From NCBI GenBank assembly GCA_036521995.1, contig DATDGR010000209.1:1-11368 (forward strand): a DNA stretch of 11,368 bases, given 5' to 3'. Origin of the DNA: Gp13-AA77 sp036521995. GTDB lineage: Bacteria > Acidobacteriota > Terriglobia > UBA7540. Made by a program: the position numbers and the translations under genes. Under the pieces are notes generated by a model. It did no database searches. It saw nothing but the letters and a program-made list of their open reading frames with translations, and had not been told where the DNA came from. Shown here piece by piece: positions 3,571-11,368 of this stretch (position 1 is the stretch's first letter; each line of letters opens with the position of its first letter).

Positions 3571-6555
3571 TCACTCGTGCCTCAACGCCACCATGGGATC
3601 GACCCGGGTTGCCCGTCGCGCTGGGACGTAGCTGGCGAGAATTGACACCGCGACCAGTACGATCGAGACCAGCCCGAAGGTGGTGGGATCGGTTGGCCGG
3701 ATGCCGTAGAGGAATCCGGTGAGGAACCGGGTCAGAGCCCAGGCGCCCGCGATTCCAAAGACGACGCCTGCCACCGTCAGCCGCAGGCCTTGCCGCACGA
3801 TCAGGCCCAGCACACTGCGCCGCTCCGCTCCAAGCGCCATGCGGATACCGATCTCGTGGGTGCGCTCGGTCACCGAATAAGCCATCACGCCGTAAATGCC
3901 CACCGTCGCCAGCGCCAGCGCGATGCCGGCGAAGATGCCAAGCAGCAGCACGTTGAATCGGCGGGGCGCCAGCGAATCCGAAAGAGTCTGCTCGAGGGTG
4001 GACACGTGAAAGATGGGCTGGTCAGGATCGATGGCCAGCACCTGCGCGCGCACAGCCGACGCCAGGCTCGCCGGGTCCGAGGCGGTGCGCACCGCGACTT
4101 GCAGGGAGGTATCGGACCTAAACCCACCGATGTTGTTGGTTGTGACCGGCTGAAGGTAGGGCACGTAAATCTCCGACTCGACATCCTGACTCAGCCCTTC
4201 ATGACGCGTGTTGCCCACCACCCCGATCACCGTCAGGGGGGCGCCCATGAGCGGTAACTGCTTGCCGATCGGATCCTCTCCGGGCCAGAGGTGACGGGCC
4301 AACGACTCATTCACCACCGCCACCTTTTGCGCCTGCTCGTCGTCGTGGTCCGTGAACGTGCGCCCTTTCAGGACTGGGATTCGGAGGGTGTAAAAGTATC
4401 CCGGGCTGACCGTGAGGCGCGACATCATTACCGGCGTCGGATTGGTGAGGACCGCTCGCGGCATGATCCGTTGAAGATCGATCATCAGGCGGACGCGATA
4501 GGGACTCAGCGGCAGAGAATCGGAGAGGCCGGCGGACCGCACGCCCGGCAACGTCTCGACGCGGCGCAGGACGTCCGAGAAGAAGGCGGTCTTCTGCTGA
4601 TCGGTTGGATAGCGCGAGTCGCTGAGGCTAAGGTTCATGGTGAGCACGTGCTCGGGCGCGAAGCCGGGATCGACCGAGAGCACGCCGTAGAAGCTCTTGA
4701 TCAGCAATCCGGCGCCGATCAACAGCACCAGCGCCAGTGAGATCTCCGCCACGGCCAGAGCCGACCGCAGCCAGCCACGACCGAGTCCGGCGCTCGCAAC
4801 CGGCGCCGCCTCCTTCAGGCTCTCGGCGAGGTCCGAACGAGTGACCGCGATGGCGGGCGCCAGACCAAACAAAAAGCCCGTCAGCACGGACACCGCCAGC
4901 ACAAAGAGAAGCACGGTCCCATCGACGTGAGGATGCGTAACGCTGAGAATGCCGCCTCCGATATCCGACGGGATGAAGCGTGTCATGACGGCGACGCCCC
5001 AGGCCGCCAGCAGCAATCCCGCAGCGCCTCCTACCAACGCCAGAATCACACTCTCGGCAAGCAGTTGGCGGACAAGCCGCCAGCGTCCCGCTCCCAGCAC
5101 GGCGCGCACCGCGACCTCGCGCGACCGCGCGGAAGCCCGCGTGAGCATCAGGTTGGCCACGTTGGCGCAGGCGATCAGGAGCACCAGTCCGACCACGCCC
5201 AATAGAGTCAGCATGGCCGGACGCAGGTTCCCTGCCAGGTGTTCCGCGAGAGGAACAATCCTAAGTTCGCTCGGCGGAGGTCCTTTAGGGCCCCGTGTCA
5301 TTCGTACATTTTGTCCGGGGCCAGGCGCAGCGGGCGCCGGTGCGCCACCGCGCTGAACCTGATTCGGCGGTGCGGCCTCAGCAGGGCCCGGCCCAGCTGC
5401 GGGCCCTGCCGGGGACTGGCCTGCAGGTCCAGCGCCGCCCGGCGGCAGCATGATGTGATTCTCGCCGCCGGGTGATTCAGGCGGCGGACCTGAGGTGGCG
5501 ATCCGGAACGTGGAACCCACCGAGGGACCGGGCCCAGGACCGCTTTCGGGCCTGTCCGGACCGCCCTTCGGCATCGGCGCGTTCGCGCTCGAAGCCTCGG
5601 CACGCTTGCGGATGTCGTCGAGATCGCCTCGGGCCGCTGTCAGGGACGCGCCAGGCTTCAAGCGTCCGATGATCCGCACCAGTCTTTGCATCCCGGTGCG
5701 GAGCCGCTCTTGAGCCTCGTTCAGCGCCAGCGGAGCCAGCAGTTGAGCCTCGGAATCCCCGGGGAAGCGAAAGCTTGCAGGCATCACACCCACCACCGTG
5801 TAGGGCGCTCGGTCCAGGTTGATCGTCTGCCCGAGCACGTGCGGATCTGAGCCGAAGTACTGCTGCCAGAACGGGTGCATCAGCACCACGACATGGGGCC
5901 CGTTCGGCCGGTCCTCTTCCGGCGTGAATCCGCGGCCCACTTGCGGCTCCACGCCGAGCGTATCGAACAGACTGGCCGTTATGTAGGCGCCATGGACGCG
6001 CTCCGGCGTGCCGCGGCCCGTTAAATTGAAGTCGGCAGATTCGTCATAGGCGGCGATCTCGTCCAAAGTTCGATTCTGATCCTTCCAGTCGACGTAATCT
6101 CCGCCGCTGGCAAGCTCGGCTTTAAGGGCGGGGATGACCTCAGCGACCCACACCAGCCGGTCGCTGTGCGGGTAGGGCAGCGGCCGCAACAACACGGCGT
6201 TCACCACACTGAAAATGGCCGTGTTGGCGCCGATCCCGAGCGCCAGGGTCACTACTGCCACCACCGTGAATCCCGGCGTTCGCGCCAGCATCCGAAGGCC
6301 AAACCGCAGGTCCTTCAGCAGGGTCTCAAGAAAGACCCCCGTTCGCACTTCGCGCACCTGTTCTTTCACCTGATCAAGGCCGCCCAACTCCATCATCGCC
6401 TCCCGCCGAGCCGTTTCCGGGCTCGAACCCGTTCTCATCTTCTCGTCCGCCAGCATCTCGACATACGCCTGCACCTCGAAGTCGAGCTCTTGTTCGAGGC
6501 GGGACTTGCGGAAGAGATTCCGCCAGAGGCTCGATATGCGAGGCGCCAAGGGCAT
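3571..6555 (-). CDS. ADOP-type MacB/FtsX permease 2 with Pro/Gly-rich insertion (994 aa)
   Basis: An integral membrane protein of the acidobacterial duplicated orphan permease family: two fused FtsX/MacB-like permease halves without an ATPase domain. ATG 6555 is chosen because AAGG lies seven bases upstream and the start then matches its neighbour (MPLAPRISSLWRNLFRK against MSLLPRVSILWRNLFRK). An in-frame TTG at 6597 would add 14 residues. The order is a cytoplasmic helical N-terminus (about 1-85), TM1 (96-122), an extracytoplasmic MacB-like domain, TM2-4 (about 447-471, 498-524, 548-571), TM5 (598-622), a second extracytoplasmic domain and TM6-8 (867-895, 923-945, 958-982). The FtsX signature ERTHEIGIRMALGA and the end VDPMVALRHE are present. 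Residues about 322-429 are an unusual Pro/Gly/Ala-rich stretch. Transport substrate unknown; the MacB likeness suggests export or envelope-associated work. It lies 71 bases downstream of permease 1, probably in the same operon. Confidence 0.92.
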   Translation of the reverse strand: MPLAPRISSLWRNLFRKSRLEQELDFEVQAYVEMLADEKMRTGSSPETARREAMMELGGLDQVKEQVREVRTGVFLETLLKDLRFGLRMLARTPGFTVVAVVTLALGIGANTAIFSVVNAVLLRPLPYPHSDRLVWVAEVIPALKAELASGGDYVDWKDQNRTLDEIAAYDESADFNLTGRGTPERVHGAYITASLFDTLGVEPQVGRGFTPEEDRPNGPHVVVLMHPFWQQYFGSDPHVLGQTINLDRAPYTVVGVMPASFRFPGDSEAQLLAPLALNEAQERLRTGMQRLVRIIGRLKPGASLTAARGDLDDIRKRAEASSANAPMPKGGPDRPESGPGPGPSVGSTFRIATSGPPPESPGGENHIMLPPGGAGPAGQSPAGPAAGPGPAEAAPPNQVQRGGAPAPAAPGPGQNVRMTRGPKGPPPSELRIVPLAEHLAGNLRPAMLTLLGVVGLVLLIACANVANLMLTRASARSREVAVRAVLGAGRWRLVRQLLAESVILALVGGAAGLLLAAWGVAVMTRFIPSDIGGGILSVTHPHVDGTVLLFVLAVSVLTGFLFGLAPAIAVTRSDLAESLKEAAPVASAGLGRGWLRSALAVAEISLALVLLIGAGLLIKSFYGVLSVDPGFAPEHVLTMNLSLSDSRYPTDQQKTAFFSDVLRRVETLPGVRSAGLSDSLPLSPYRVRLMIDLQRIMPRAVLTNPTPVMMSRLTVSPGYFYTLRIPVLKGRTFTDHDDEQAQKVAVVNESLARHLWPGEDPIGKQLPLMGAPLTVIGVVGNTRHEGLSQDVESEIYVPYLQPVTTNNIGGFRSDTSLQVAVRTASDPASLASAVRAQVLAIDPDQPIFHVSTLEQTLSDSLAPRRFNVLLLGIFAGIALALATVGIYGVMAYSVTERTHEIGIRMALGAERRSVLGLIVRQGLRLTVAGVVFGIAGAWALTRFLTGFLYGIRPTDPTTFGLVSIVLVAVSILASYVPARRATRVDPMVALRHE

Positions 6556-6626
6556 CGATCTGCCTTCTGCGGGGCGAGGACTCAACACCCCATCCAATCA
6601 CCGTTTCATCCGATACTCAATCTTCT

Positions 6627-9332
6627 TCACTCCTGCCGCAACGCCTGCATCGGATCGACTCGGGACGCCCTGCGGGCCGGGAAGTAGCACGAAGCGAGCG
6701 CTACCAGGATCACCGTCAGGGGCGTGCCGGCGAGGATCCATCCGCTGCGAACGTGGAAACCCTCGAAACTTGCCTCCACCAGCCGCGGCATACCCAGCGA
6801 GATTAGAAACCCGATTCCCACGCCTGCCAAAACCAGCGACATCGAATTGCGCATCACCAGTGCCAGGACCTCGCGACGGCGGGCACCTAGGGCTATGCGT
6901 ATGCCGATTTCATGCGTGCGCTTTCCCACCAGGTAAGCGATAAGACCGTAAATGCCGACGGCCGCCATCAGCAGTGCAATCCCGGCGAAGGCGCCCATCA
7001 GTTCCGCCATCAGATCGTCGCCTTGCCCGGCGTCCTGCAGCACACGATCCATGGTTCGGAGGTTGGTGACGGGCTGGTCTTTGTCGACGCTCCAAACGGC
7101 CTTCCGCAACGGGCCGGCAAACGCGCCGGGCTCAGTCCCAACCCGGACCACGACGTTCATTGAGGGATCGGGCCGTTGCAGAAACGGTTCGAAAATGTGA
7201 GGCCGCGGGGTCTGTTGCCCCAGAAGCTCGTCGACGTTACCTGCCACGCCCACGATTTCGCTCCATCTCGGAGAAGTGGGGCGGCTCTCCGCGCTATTCT
7301 CTTGGCTGATGCTGATGTGGCGGCCCAGCGGGTTTTCGTTCGGGAAGAATTTCTGGGCGAAGGCTTCGTTGACGACCACCACCGGAGCCGCGCCCTGGTT
7401 GTCGGAAGACTTGAATTCGCGGCCCGCGCGCAGCGGAATCTGCAGAACGCCAAAGTAACCGGGACTGACGGCGAAGTAGCCGGCCGACGGCTGCTCCTCC
7501 GGTTTCGCTACCGGCCGGCCTTCGACAGCGAAATGCACACTAGCCGGAAAAGTGAAGGGCAGATCGCTGGTCGCGGCGCCGGCTTGGACCTGGGGCAAGC
7601 GCGCAAGTTCGCGCAGCACGTTCTGAACGAAAGCAACCTGATGTTCCGGGTCTTTATAAGCCGTTCCGGTCAGCGGGACGGACGCGGTGAGGACGTTGTG
7701 GGGATTCATCCCAGGGTTCGCCTGCGTCTCTTCGATAAAGCTCTTCACGAAGAGGCCCGCGCCCACCAGCAGAATCAGTGACAACGCGAGCTGGCCGCTC
7801 ACCAGCAGGTTTTGCAAACGATGATGCTCGCGTCCCACCGTCGCCGACCGGGAGCTCTCCTTGAGGTCGGCGTTCGGATCACGTCGTGAAATCTGAAAGG
7901 CGGGCGCAAGTCCGAAGACCAGGGCCGTGACCGCTGAGATCGCGAGTGTGAACAACAGAACGTTGCGGTCGATGGACAGTTGTTCGCCGATCAGCGCGCC
8001 CCACTCATTCCAGTTGAATGCGGTGCGCAGCAGGCGAAGGCCCCATACGGCGAGTAGCAGGCCCAGACCCCCGCCCCAAAGCCCAAGCATGAGGCATTCC
8101 GAAAGGAGCTGGCGCGCCAGGCGGAACTGGCCGGCGCCGAGCGCCGTGCGAATCGCGAATTCCCGCTGGCGGTTCGAGTTTCGGGCTAGCAGCAGATTGG
8201 CGAGATTGGCGCAGGCGATCAGTAGCACGAATCCCACGGCGGCCATCAGAAAGGCCAAAGCCGTACTAGCGTTGCTCTCTTGGATCGCGTACTCCTGAAG
8301 CGTCATGACGTTCGCGCCCCAGCCTTTGTCGGTTTCGGGGTTGCTGGCGGCGACGCGCCGGGCGATCGTCTCGAGCTCGGATCGCGCCTCGGCCTCGCTC
8401 ACGCCGGGTTTCAGGCGTCCAAAAACGCTCAGGCTCCTCTCCTTGCGCCCAGCAGGGCTCAATTGTTGCGGTGTGAAGACAAGGGGAATCCAGAGCTGCT
8501 CCGGGAAAAGCCAGAGCTTGCGGAACGAATCCGGCATCACGCCGACCACGGTATAGGCGTCTCCGTTGATCTTTACGGTGCGGCCGAGCACGCGCGGGTC
8601 GGCGCCGAAGCGGCGCTTCCAGAGATCGGCACGTAACACCACAACCCTGTCCTGGCCAGCTTGATCTTCGCCCGGCAGGAAGTCGCGTCCGAGCAGCGGA
8701 GCGACGCCCAGCACCTGGAAATAGTTGGCCGAGACCTGACCACCGGGAATCCGCTCCGGTTCGGAGCCGCCGCTCAACGTGGCGTGATCCGAGTTTTCGA
8801 AAGACGAAGCTGCCGCAATTCCCGAGAACGCCGTCGCCTGCGCGCGCCAGTCGAGGGAGTCCGGAGGCGATACTGGAGAATGGTTCGCCTCGTCGCCCGC
8901 GGCCCCGGGATTCCGACTGGACAACATCATCAGCCGGTCAGGATCGCGCACGGGCGGCTTGCGCAGCAGCATCGTGCTCACCACGCTGAAGATGGTGCTG
9001 TTCACTCCGACGCCGAGCGCGAGGGTCAGCACGGCCACGGCCGTGAAGCCAGGGTTCTTGGCGAACATCCGCAGACCGTGACGAATGTCCTGGAATAAAG
9101 CATCGAGAAAATTCCCGGCTCTTATTTCCCGAACCTGCTCTTTCACCACCTCCACTCCGCCCAGTTCCATCATGGCCTCCCGTTGAGCCGTTTCCCGGGC
9201 CGCCCCGGCTTTGATCTTCTCGTCCGTCAGTATCTGGACATACGCTCGCACCTCGTCGTCGAGGTCCTGCTCGAGGCGGAACTTGCGGAAGAGATTCCGC
9301 CAAAGGATCGAGACGCGGGGCAGCAATGACAT
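6627..9332 (-). CDS. ADOP-type MacB/FtsX permease 1 (901 aa)
   Basis: A full-length duplicated orphan permease. ATG 9332 is supported by AGGAGGG about seven bases upstream; this ribosome binding site touches the padR stop codon. Residues 1-85 are the cytoplasmic family-specific N-terminus (LWRNLFRK, later MMELGGVEVVKEQVREIRAG). TM1 is at about 95-120. The first MacB-like extracytoplasmic domain (about 120-350) has SANYFQVLGV and GRDF motifs. TM2-4 lie near 357-382, 408-433 and 457-480, and TM5 near 508-530. A second extracytoplasmic domain (about 535-770) has VSPGYF and VVNEAFA motifs. TM6-8 lie near 776-800, 830-850 and 866-888. KRTHEIGIRIALGA and VDPMQALRQE close the protein. No Walker motifs are present, so any ATPase must be a separate protein. 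It is 12 bases downstream of padR and 71 bases upstream of permease 2, which implies co-transcription and control by PadR. Substrate unknown. Confidence 0.95.
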   Translation of the reverse strand: MSLLPRVSILWRNLFRKFRLEQDLDDEVRAYVQILTDEKIKAGAARETAQREAMMELGGVEVVKEQVREIRAGNFLDALFQDIRHGLRMFAKNPGFTAVAVLTLALGVGVNSTIFSVVSTMLLRKPPVRDPDRLMMLSSRNPGAAGDEANHSPVSPPDSLDWRAQATAFSGIAAASSFENSDHATLSGGSEPERIPGGQVSANYFQVLGVAPLLGRDFLPGEDQAGQDRVVVLRADLWKRRFGADPRVLGRTVKINGDAYTVVGVMPDSFRKLWLFPEQLWIPLVFTPQQLSPAGRKERSLSVFGRLKPGVSEAEARSELETIARRVAASNPETDKGWGANVMTLQEYAIQESNASTALAFLMAAVGFVLLIACANLANLLLARNSNRQREFAIRTALGAGQFRLARQLLSECLMLGLWGGGLGLLLAVWGLRLLRTAFNWNEWGALIGEQLSIDRNVLLFTLAISAVTALVFGLAPAFQISRRDPNADLKESSRSATVGREHHRLQNLLVSGQLALSLILLVGAGLFVKSFIEETQANPGMNPHNVLTASVPLTGTAYKDPEHQVAFVQNVLRELARLPQVQAGAATSDLPFTFPASVHFAVEGRPVAKPEEQPSAGYFAVSPGYFGVLQIPLRAGREFKSSDNQGAAPVVVVNEAFAQKFFPNENPLGRHISISQENSAESRPTSPRWSEIVGVAGNVDELLGQQTPRPHIFEPFLQRPDPSMNVVVRVGTEPGAFAGPLRKAVWSVDKDQPVTNLRTMDRVLQDAGQGDDLMAELMGAFAGIALLMAAVGIYGLIAYLVGKRTHEIGIRIALGARRREVLALVMRNSMSLVLAGVGIGFLISLGMPRLVEASFEGFHVRSGWILAGTPLTVILVALASCYFPARRASRVDPMQALRQE

Positions 9333-9344
9333 GAGTCCGCCCTC

Positions 9345-9677
9345 CTAAGTGGCTTCCAGGGTGCGGGCAATCGCGAGCGAGATTCGCCCCCAGCGCGCGG
9401 TCTCGGTTTCCAGCTGACGTCTTCCGGCCCCGGTCAGCTCGTAGTACTTGGCCTTGCGACGGTTCTCCGACTCGCCCCAGGAAGATCTCACCCAGCCTTG
9501 CTCTTCCATACGATGGAGGGCCGGGAAGAGCGATCCCGGCTTCACCTGGAACGTGCCGCGCGTCACCTGCCCGATCCGGTGCGCGATGCCAAGGCCGTGC
9601 AGCGGCTCAAGGGCGACGGTTTTCAGGATGAGCAAGTCGAGTGTTCCCTGCAACAATTCGGTCTGTTTGCGATCCAC
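9345..9677 (-). CDS. PadR-family transcriptional regulator (110 aa)
   Basis: A winged-helix DNA-binding protein. The start is GTG 9677, with AGGAGG five bases upstream. The family pattern is clear: QGTLDLLILKTVALEPLHG (10-28), then a recognition-helix and wing region GSLFPALHRMEEQGWV (48-63), then SENRRKAKYYELTGAGRRQLE (70-90) and a C-terminal helix ending in W96-T110 that probably forms the dimer arm. This short form is the one commonly found next to ADOP permeases. PadR proteins usually repress, releasing DNA when they bind a small ligand; that role here is inference. The gene is first in a probable operon with the permeases: its TAG stop lies inside the next gene's ribosome binding site. 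Autoregulation is likely, because inverted repeats overlap its promoter (9700-9724). Confidence 0.93.
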   Translation of the reverse strand: MDRKQTELLQGTLDLLILKTVALEPLHGLGIAHRIGQVTRGTFQVKPGSLFPALHRMEEQGWVRSSWGESENRRKAKYYELTGAGRRQLETETARWGRISLAIARTLEAT

Positions 9678-9699
9678 CCGTTCCTCCTATAGAACGCCG

Positions 9700-9724
9700 A
9701 TAAGAGGATAAACGGCGCTCTTAT
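9700..9724. promoter_or_regulatory. Candidate PadR operator (inverted repeat across the padR promoter)
   Basis: ATAAGAG (9700-9706) and CTCTTAT (9718-9724) form perfect 7-bp arms eleven bases apart. The left arm overlaps the proposed -10 and the right arm lies in the spacer. The adjacent CGCCG (9695-9699) and CGGCG (9713-9717) are also mutually inverted. A regulator bound here would block the promoter, consistent with PadR autorepression; this is inference. Confidence 0.4.
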
Positions 9725-9734
9725 AGAATGTCAA
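9705..9734 (-). promoter_or_regulatory. Sigma-70-like promoter of the padR-permease operon
   Basis: On the - strand a perfect TTGACA (plus coordinates 9729-9734) is followed after 18 bases by TATCCT (9705-9710), giving a start about 20-25 bases before GTG 9677. The -35 matches consensus fully and the -10 at four of six positions. Confidence 0.55.
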
Positions 9735-9752
9735 TAGGAGGTTTTGCGACCC

Positions 9753-9765
9753 GGTCGATTCGACC
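9753..9765. promoter_or_regulatory. Palindrome GGTCGA-T-TCGACC upstream of the acetyltransferase gene
   Basis: A perfect 6-bp-arm palindrome with one central base, 48 bases before ATG 9813. A CATAAT (9784-9789) downstream resembles a -10 element at a distance that would place the palindrome over the -35 position. It is a candidate operator; the binding protein is unknown. Confidence 0.3.
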
Positions 9766-9812
9766 TGGCCGCGCCGGGCGGTCCATAATCGGCTGGTAGA
9801 GAGGGAAATGTG

Positions 9813-10421
9813 ATGGAAATCAAGATTGAGCCCGTCATGCTCGAGGGCGACAAGATCCGGCTGGAGCCTCTCACCCTGCGGCATCTTCCGCGCCTGGTTG
9901 AGATTGGGCTGCAGGACCACATCTTTCGCTGGTTTACGCAGCCGGTGCTCACTCCCGCGGACATGGAGACCTTTGTGGACACGGCGCTCCGGGAGCAGGA
10001 AGCGGGAAAGTCGCTGCCCTTTGCTACCGTCGAGCGGCAGACGGGATTGGCCGTGGGCTCCACCCGTTTTGGCAACATCGATCGCGAGCACCGGCGCGTG
10101 GAGATCGGCTGGACCTGGATCGCCCCCGCCTGGCAACGGACCGCCGTCAACACCGAGGCCAAGTACCTGATGCTGCGATTCGCGTTCGAGCTCTGGGGGT
10201 GCAACCGCGTGGAGTTCAAGACGGACTCGCTCAACGAGCCTTCGCGGCGCGCCCTGGCCCGCATCGGCGCCAGGCAGGAGGGGGTCTTCCGCAACCACAT
10301 GGTGACGGCGAGCGGCCGCATCCGGCACAGCGTGTACTTCAGCGTGATCAGGGAAGAGTGGCCGGAAGTCAAGGCCGGACTCGAGAGCAAAATCAAACAA
10401 CAGCGCTTGATCACCCAATGA
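9813..10421 (+). CDS. GNAT-family N-acetyltransferase, RimJ/RimL-like (202 aa)
   Basis: Predicted to transfer an acetyl group from acetyl-CoA to an amino group on a protein N-terminus or small molecule. ATG 9813 is preferred, with the purine-rich GAGAGGGAA ending about five bases before it; an in-frame GTG at 9810 adds one residue. The RimJ/RimL layout is visible: LEGDKIRLEPLTLRHL (10-25) as strand 1 and helix 1, IGWTWIAPAWQRTAVNTEAKYLML (98-121) as the acetyl-CoA binding segment in the Thr-x-x-Asn variant usual for this branch, NRVEFKTDSLNEPSRRALARIGARQEG (131-157), and VYFSVIREEWPEVK near the end. No signal peptide, so cytoplasmic. It is divergent from padR, sharing a 135-bp control region, and convergent with the partial permease 26 bases after its stop. 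A functional tie to the permeases is unproven. The family call is firm; the substrate is unknown. Confidence 0.92.
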   Translation: MEIKIEPVMLEGDKIRLEPLTLRHLPRLVEIGLQDHIFRWFTQPVLTPADMETFVDTALREQEAGKSLPFATVERQTGLAVGSTRFGNIDREHRRVEIGWTWIAPAWQRTAVNTEAKYLMLRFAFELWGCNRVEFKTDSLNEPSRRALARIGARQEGVFRNHMVTASGRIRHSVYFSVIREEWPEVKAGLESKIKQQRLITQ

Positions 10422-10447
10422 ACCCGTGACCCGCTCTCCCGATTCGC

Positions 10448-11368
10448 TCATTCCGTCCGCAGCGCCTGCATCGGGTCCACCGAAGCAGCCCGGCGCGCGG
10501 GAATCAGGCTTGCGATCAGCGTCACGAGCGCTATGCCCGCGAGGGCGCCAATGAAGGTCAGTGGATCGCCGGGTCCAAGGCCATAGAGGATGGCGCGAAG
10601 GACGCGCCCGGCGGCCACGGCCAGCGGCAGGCCGACGATCACGCCCGCCATCGCCACCATCAGACTTTCGTGCAGCACCATCCACAAGACCTGCCGGCGC
10701 TGGGCGCCGAGCGCCATGCGCACGCCGATCTCAGCGGTCCGCCGGCTGACCCGATAAGCCAGGGTTCCATAAAGGCCCGTCGCCACCAGCAGTGCCGCCA
10801 GCGCGCCGAAGAAAATCGAACACCGGGCGAAGAGCCGCTGCTGGGCGTAACCCTGCTGGAATTGCTCTTCCTGCGTCATCGGCTGAAGCAAAGCCAGGTC
10901 CGGATTGAAGTCGCGGACCGCGCGCCGCACTTCAGGCAGGATTGCCGCCGGTTTGCCTTGCGTCCTCAGTTCAAAATGCATGGTTCCGGCGCCGGTCTGG
11001 GTATAGGGGAAATAGGCCATCGGGACCGCCCCTTCATTGACGCTCGTATACCGGCTATCCGCCGCCACGCCCACGATGGTGTACTGGGGGGTGCCCGGGC
11101 CGGAGGAGATCGCCACGTGATGTCCCATCGGACTGAGGCCCGCAAGATAGCTCTTCACGAAAGTCTCGTTGACGATTGCCACCTTTGGCGCCGAGCTCGT
11201 GTCGGCGGCGGTAAAATCGCGGCCGAGAAGCATCGGCGTTTCGAGCACGTGAAAATAGTCCGAACCGATGGAATTCCAGCGCATCTCCGCAAACCCACTC
11301 ACTTTCGGATTACGGCCGTCCACAATCGCCTGCGTATTGTTGCTCCAGCCGGACCCGATCCGGTTTGC
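10448..11368 (-). CDS. ADOP-type MacB/FtsX permease 3, C-terminal part (cut by window edge)
   Basis: The frame is open from the right edge of the window to TGA at 10448-10450, giving 306 residues of the C-terminal third of another duplicated orphan permease. The GTG at 11323 is internal, because in-frame coding continues before it (GSGWSNNTQAI). Visible parts are the end of the second extracytoplasmic MacB-like domain (GSDYFHVLETPMLLGRDF, AIVNETFVKSYLAG, YTIVGVAADSRY), then three membrane segments (around FFGALAALLVATGLYGTLAY, ESLMVAMAGVIVGLPLAV and FIGALAGIALVTLIASLIP), the signature RRTAEIGVRMALGA, and VDPMQALRTE at the end. It is clearly a paralogue of the two complete permeases but belongs to a separate transcription unit across the acetyltransferase gene. 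Its start and regulator lie outside the window. Confidence 0.93.
   Translation of the reverse strand, partial: ANRIGSGWSNNTQAIVDGRNPKVSGFAEMRWNSIGSDYFHVLETPMLLGRDFTAADTSSAPKVAIVNETFVKSYLAGLSPMGHHVAISSGPGTPQYTIVGVAADSRYTSVNEGAVPMAYFPYTQTGAGTMHFELRTQGKPAAILPEVRRAVRDFNPDLALLQPMTQEEQFQQGYAQQRLFARCSIFFGALAALLVATGLYGTLAYRVSRRTAEIGVRMALGAQRRQVLWMVLHESLMVAMAGVIVGLPLAVAAGRVLRAILYGLGPGDPLTFIGALAGIALVTLIASLIPARRAASVDPMQALRTE

Noticed and set aside
3102..3722. 206-codon open frame on the + strand
   Set aside because: It crosses the palindromic element and the 3' end of permease 2 on the opposite strand, begins inside repeat 3, and has an unconvincing composition.
6556..6597. TTG start of permease 2 at 6597
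   Set aside because: ATG 6555 has a better placed AAGG and aligns with the start of the paralogue; the 14 extra residues are unlike the family start.
9687..10685. 332-codon open frame on the - strand
   Set aside because: It lies antisense to the acetyltransferase and overlaps permease 3 in another frame. It is a GC-rich shadow frame with no recognisable motif.

Overview
The window looks like chromosomal DNA of an Acidobacteriota member, most likely from the Bryobacterales/Solibacter group. This is inferred from gene content only. The evidence is two complete and one partial very large MacB/FtsX-type permeases of the family known as acidobacterial duplicated orphan permeases (ADOP), one of them directly behind a PadR-type regulator, plus a secreted S8 protease with a C-terminal Ser-Val-Trp repeat tail. 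The DNA is GC-rich, apart from an AT-rich island near 2990-3140. No transposase, integrase, rRNA, tRNA or CRISPR array was recognised.

Left part (1-2020, + strand): a 37-codon ORF with a signal peptide is followed by a secreted subtilisin-like protease gene. The two share a leader (Shine-Dalgarno region, start, signal-peptide length) repeated at exactly 144 bp. The protease gene is broken by an apparent one-base loss near 1284-1290. This splits it into an Asp/His-containing N-terminal ORF and a Ser-containing C-terminal ORF that ends in eight 18-bp repeats. A strong hairpin follows.

Middle (2021-3570): a small hypothetical protein (2341-2643) has a strong ribosome binding site, a possible ECF-type promoter and a terminator-like hairpin. 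About 870 bp then hold no convincing gene but contain structured DNA: a G-quadruplex-prone C-rich tract, three direct repeats spaced about 52 bp apart, and an 88-nt palindromic element that can fold as a three-way junction, just past the end of the permease operon.

Right part (3571-11368): on the - strand, a PadR regulator (GTG start), ADOP permease 1 (901 aa) and ADOP permease 2 (994 aa) lie in one direction and probably form an operon. Permease 2 carries about 100 extra Pro/Gly/Ala-rich residues in its first extracytoplasmic domain. A divergent GNAT N-acetyltransferase (+ strand) shares a 135-bp control region with padR; this region has a good sigma-70-like promoter for padR and candidate operators. 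Convergent to the acetyltransferase is the C-terminal third of another ADOP permease that runs off the right edge. No ABC ATPase is present, so the partner ATPase, if there is one, must lie elsewhere.

The best candidates for something undescribed are the three-way-junction repeat (3408-3495), the three ~52-bp-spaced repeats (2997-3130), the 144-bp leader duplication ahead of the protease, and the disordered insertion in permease 2.
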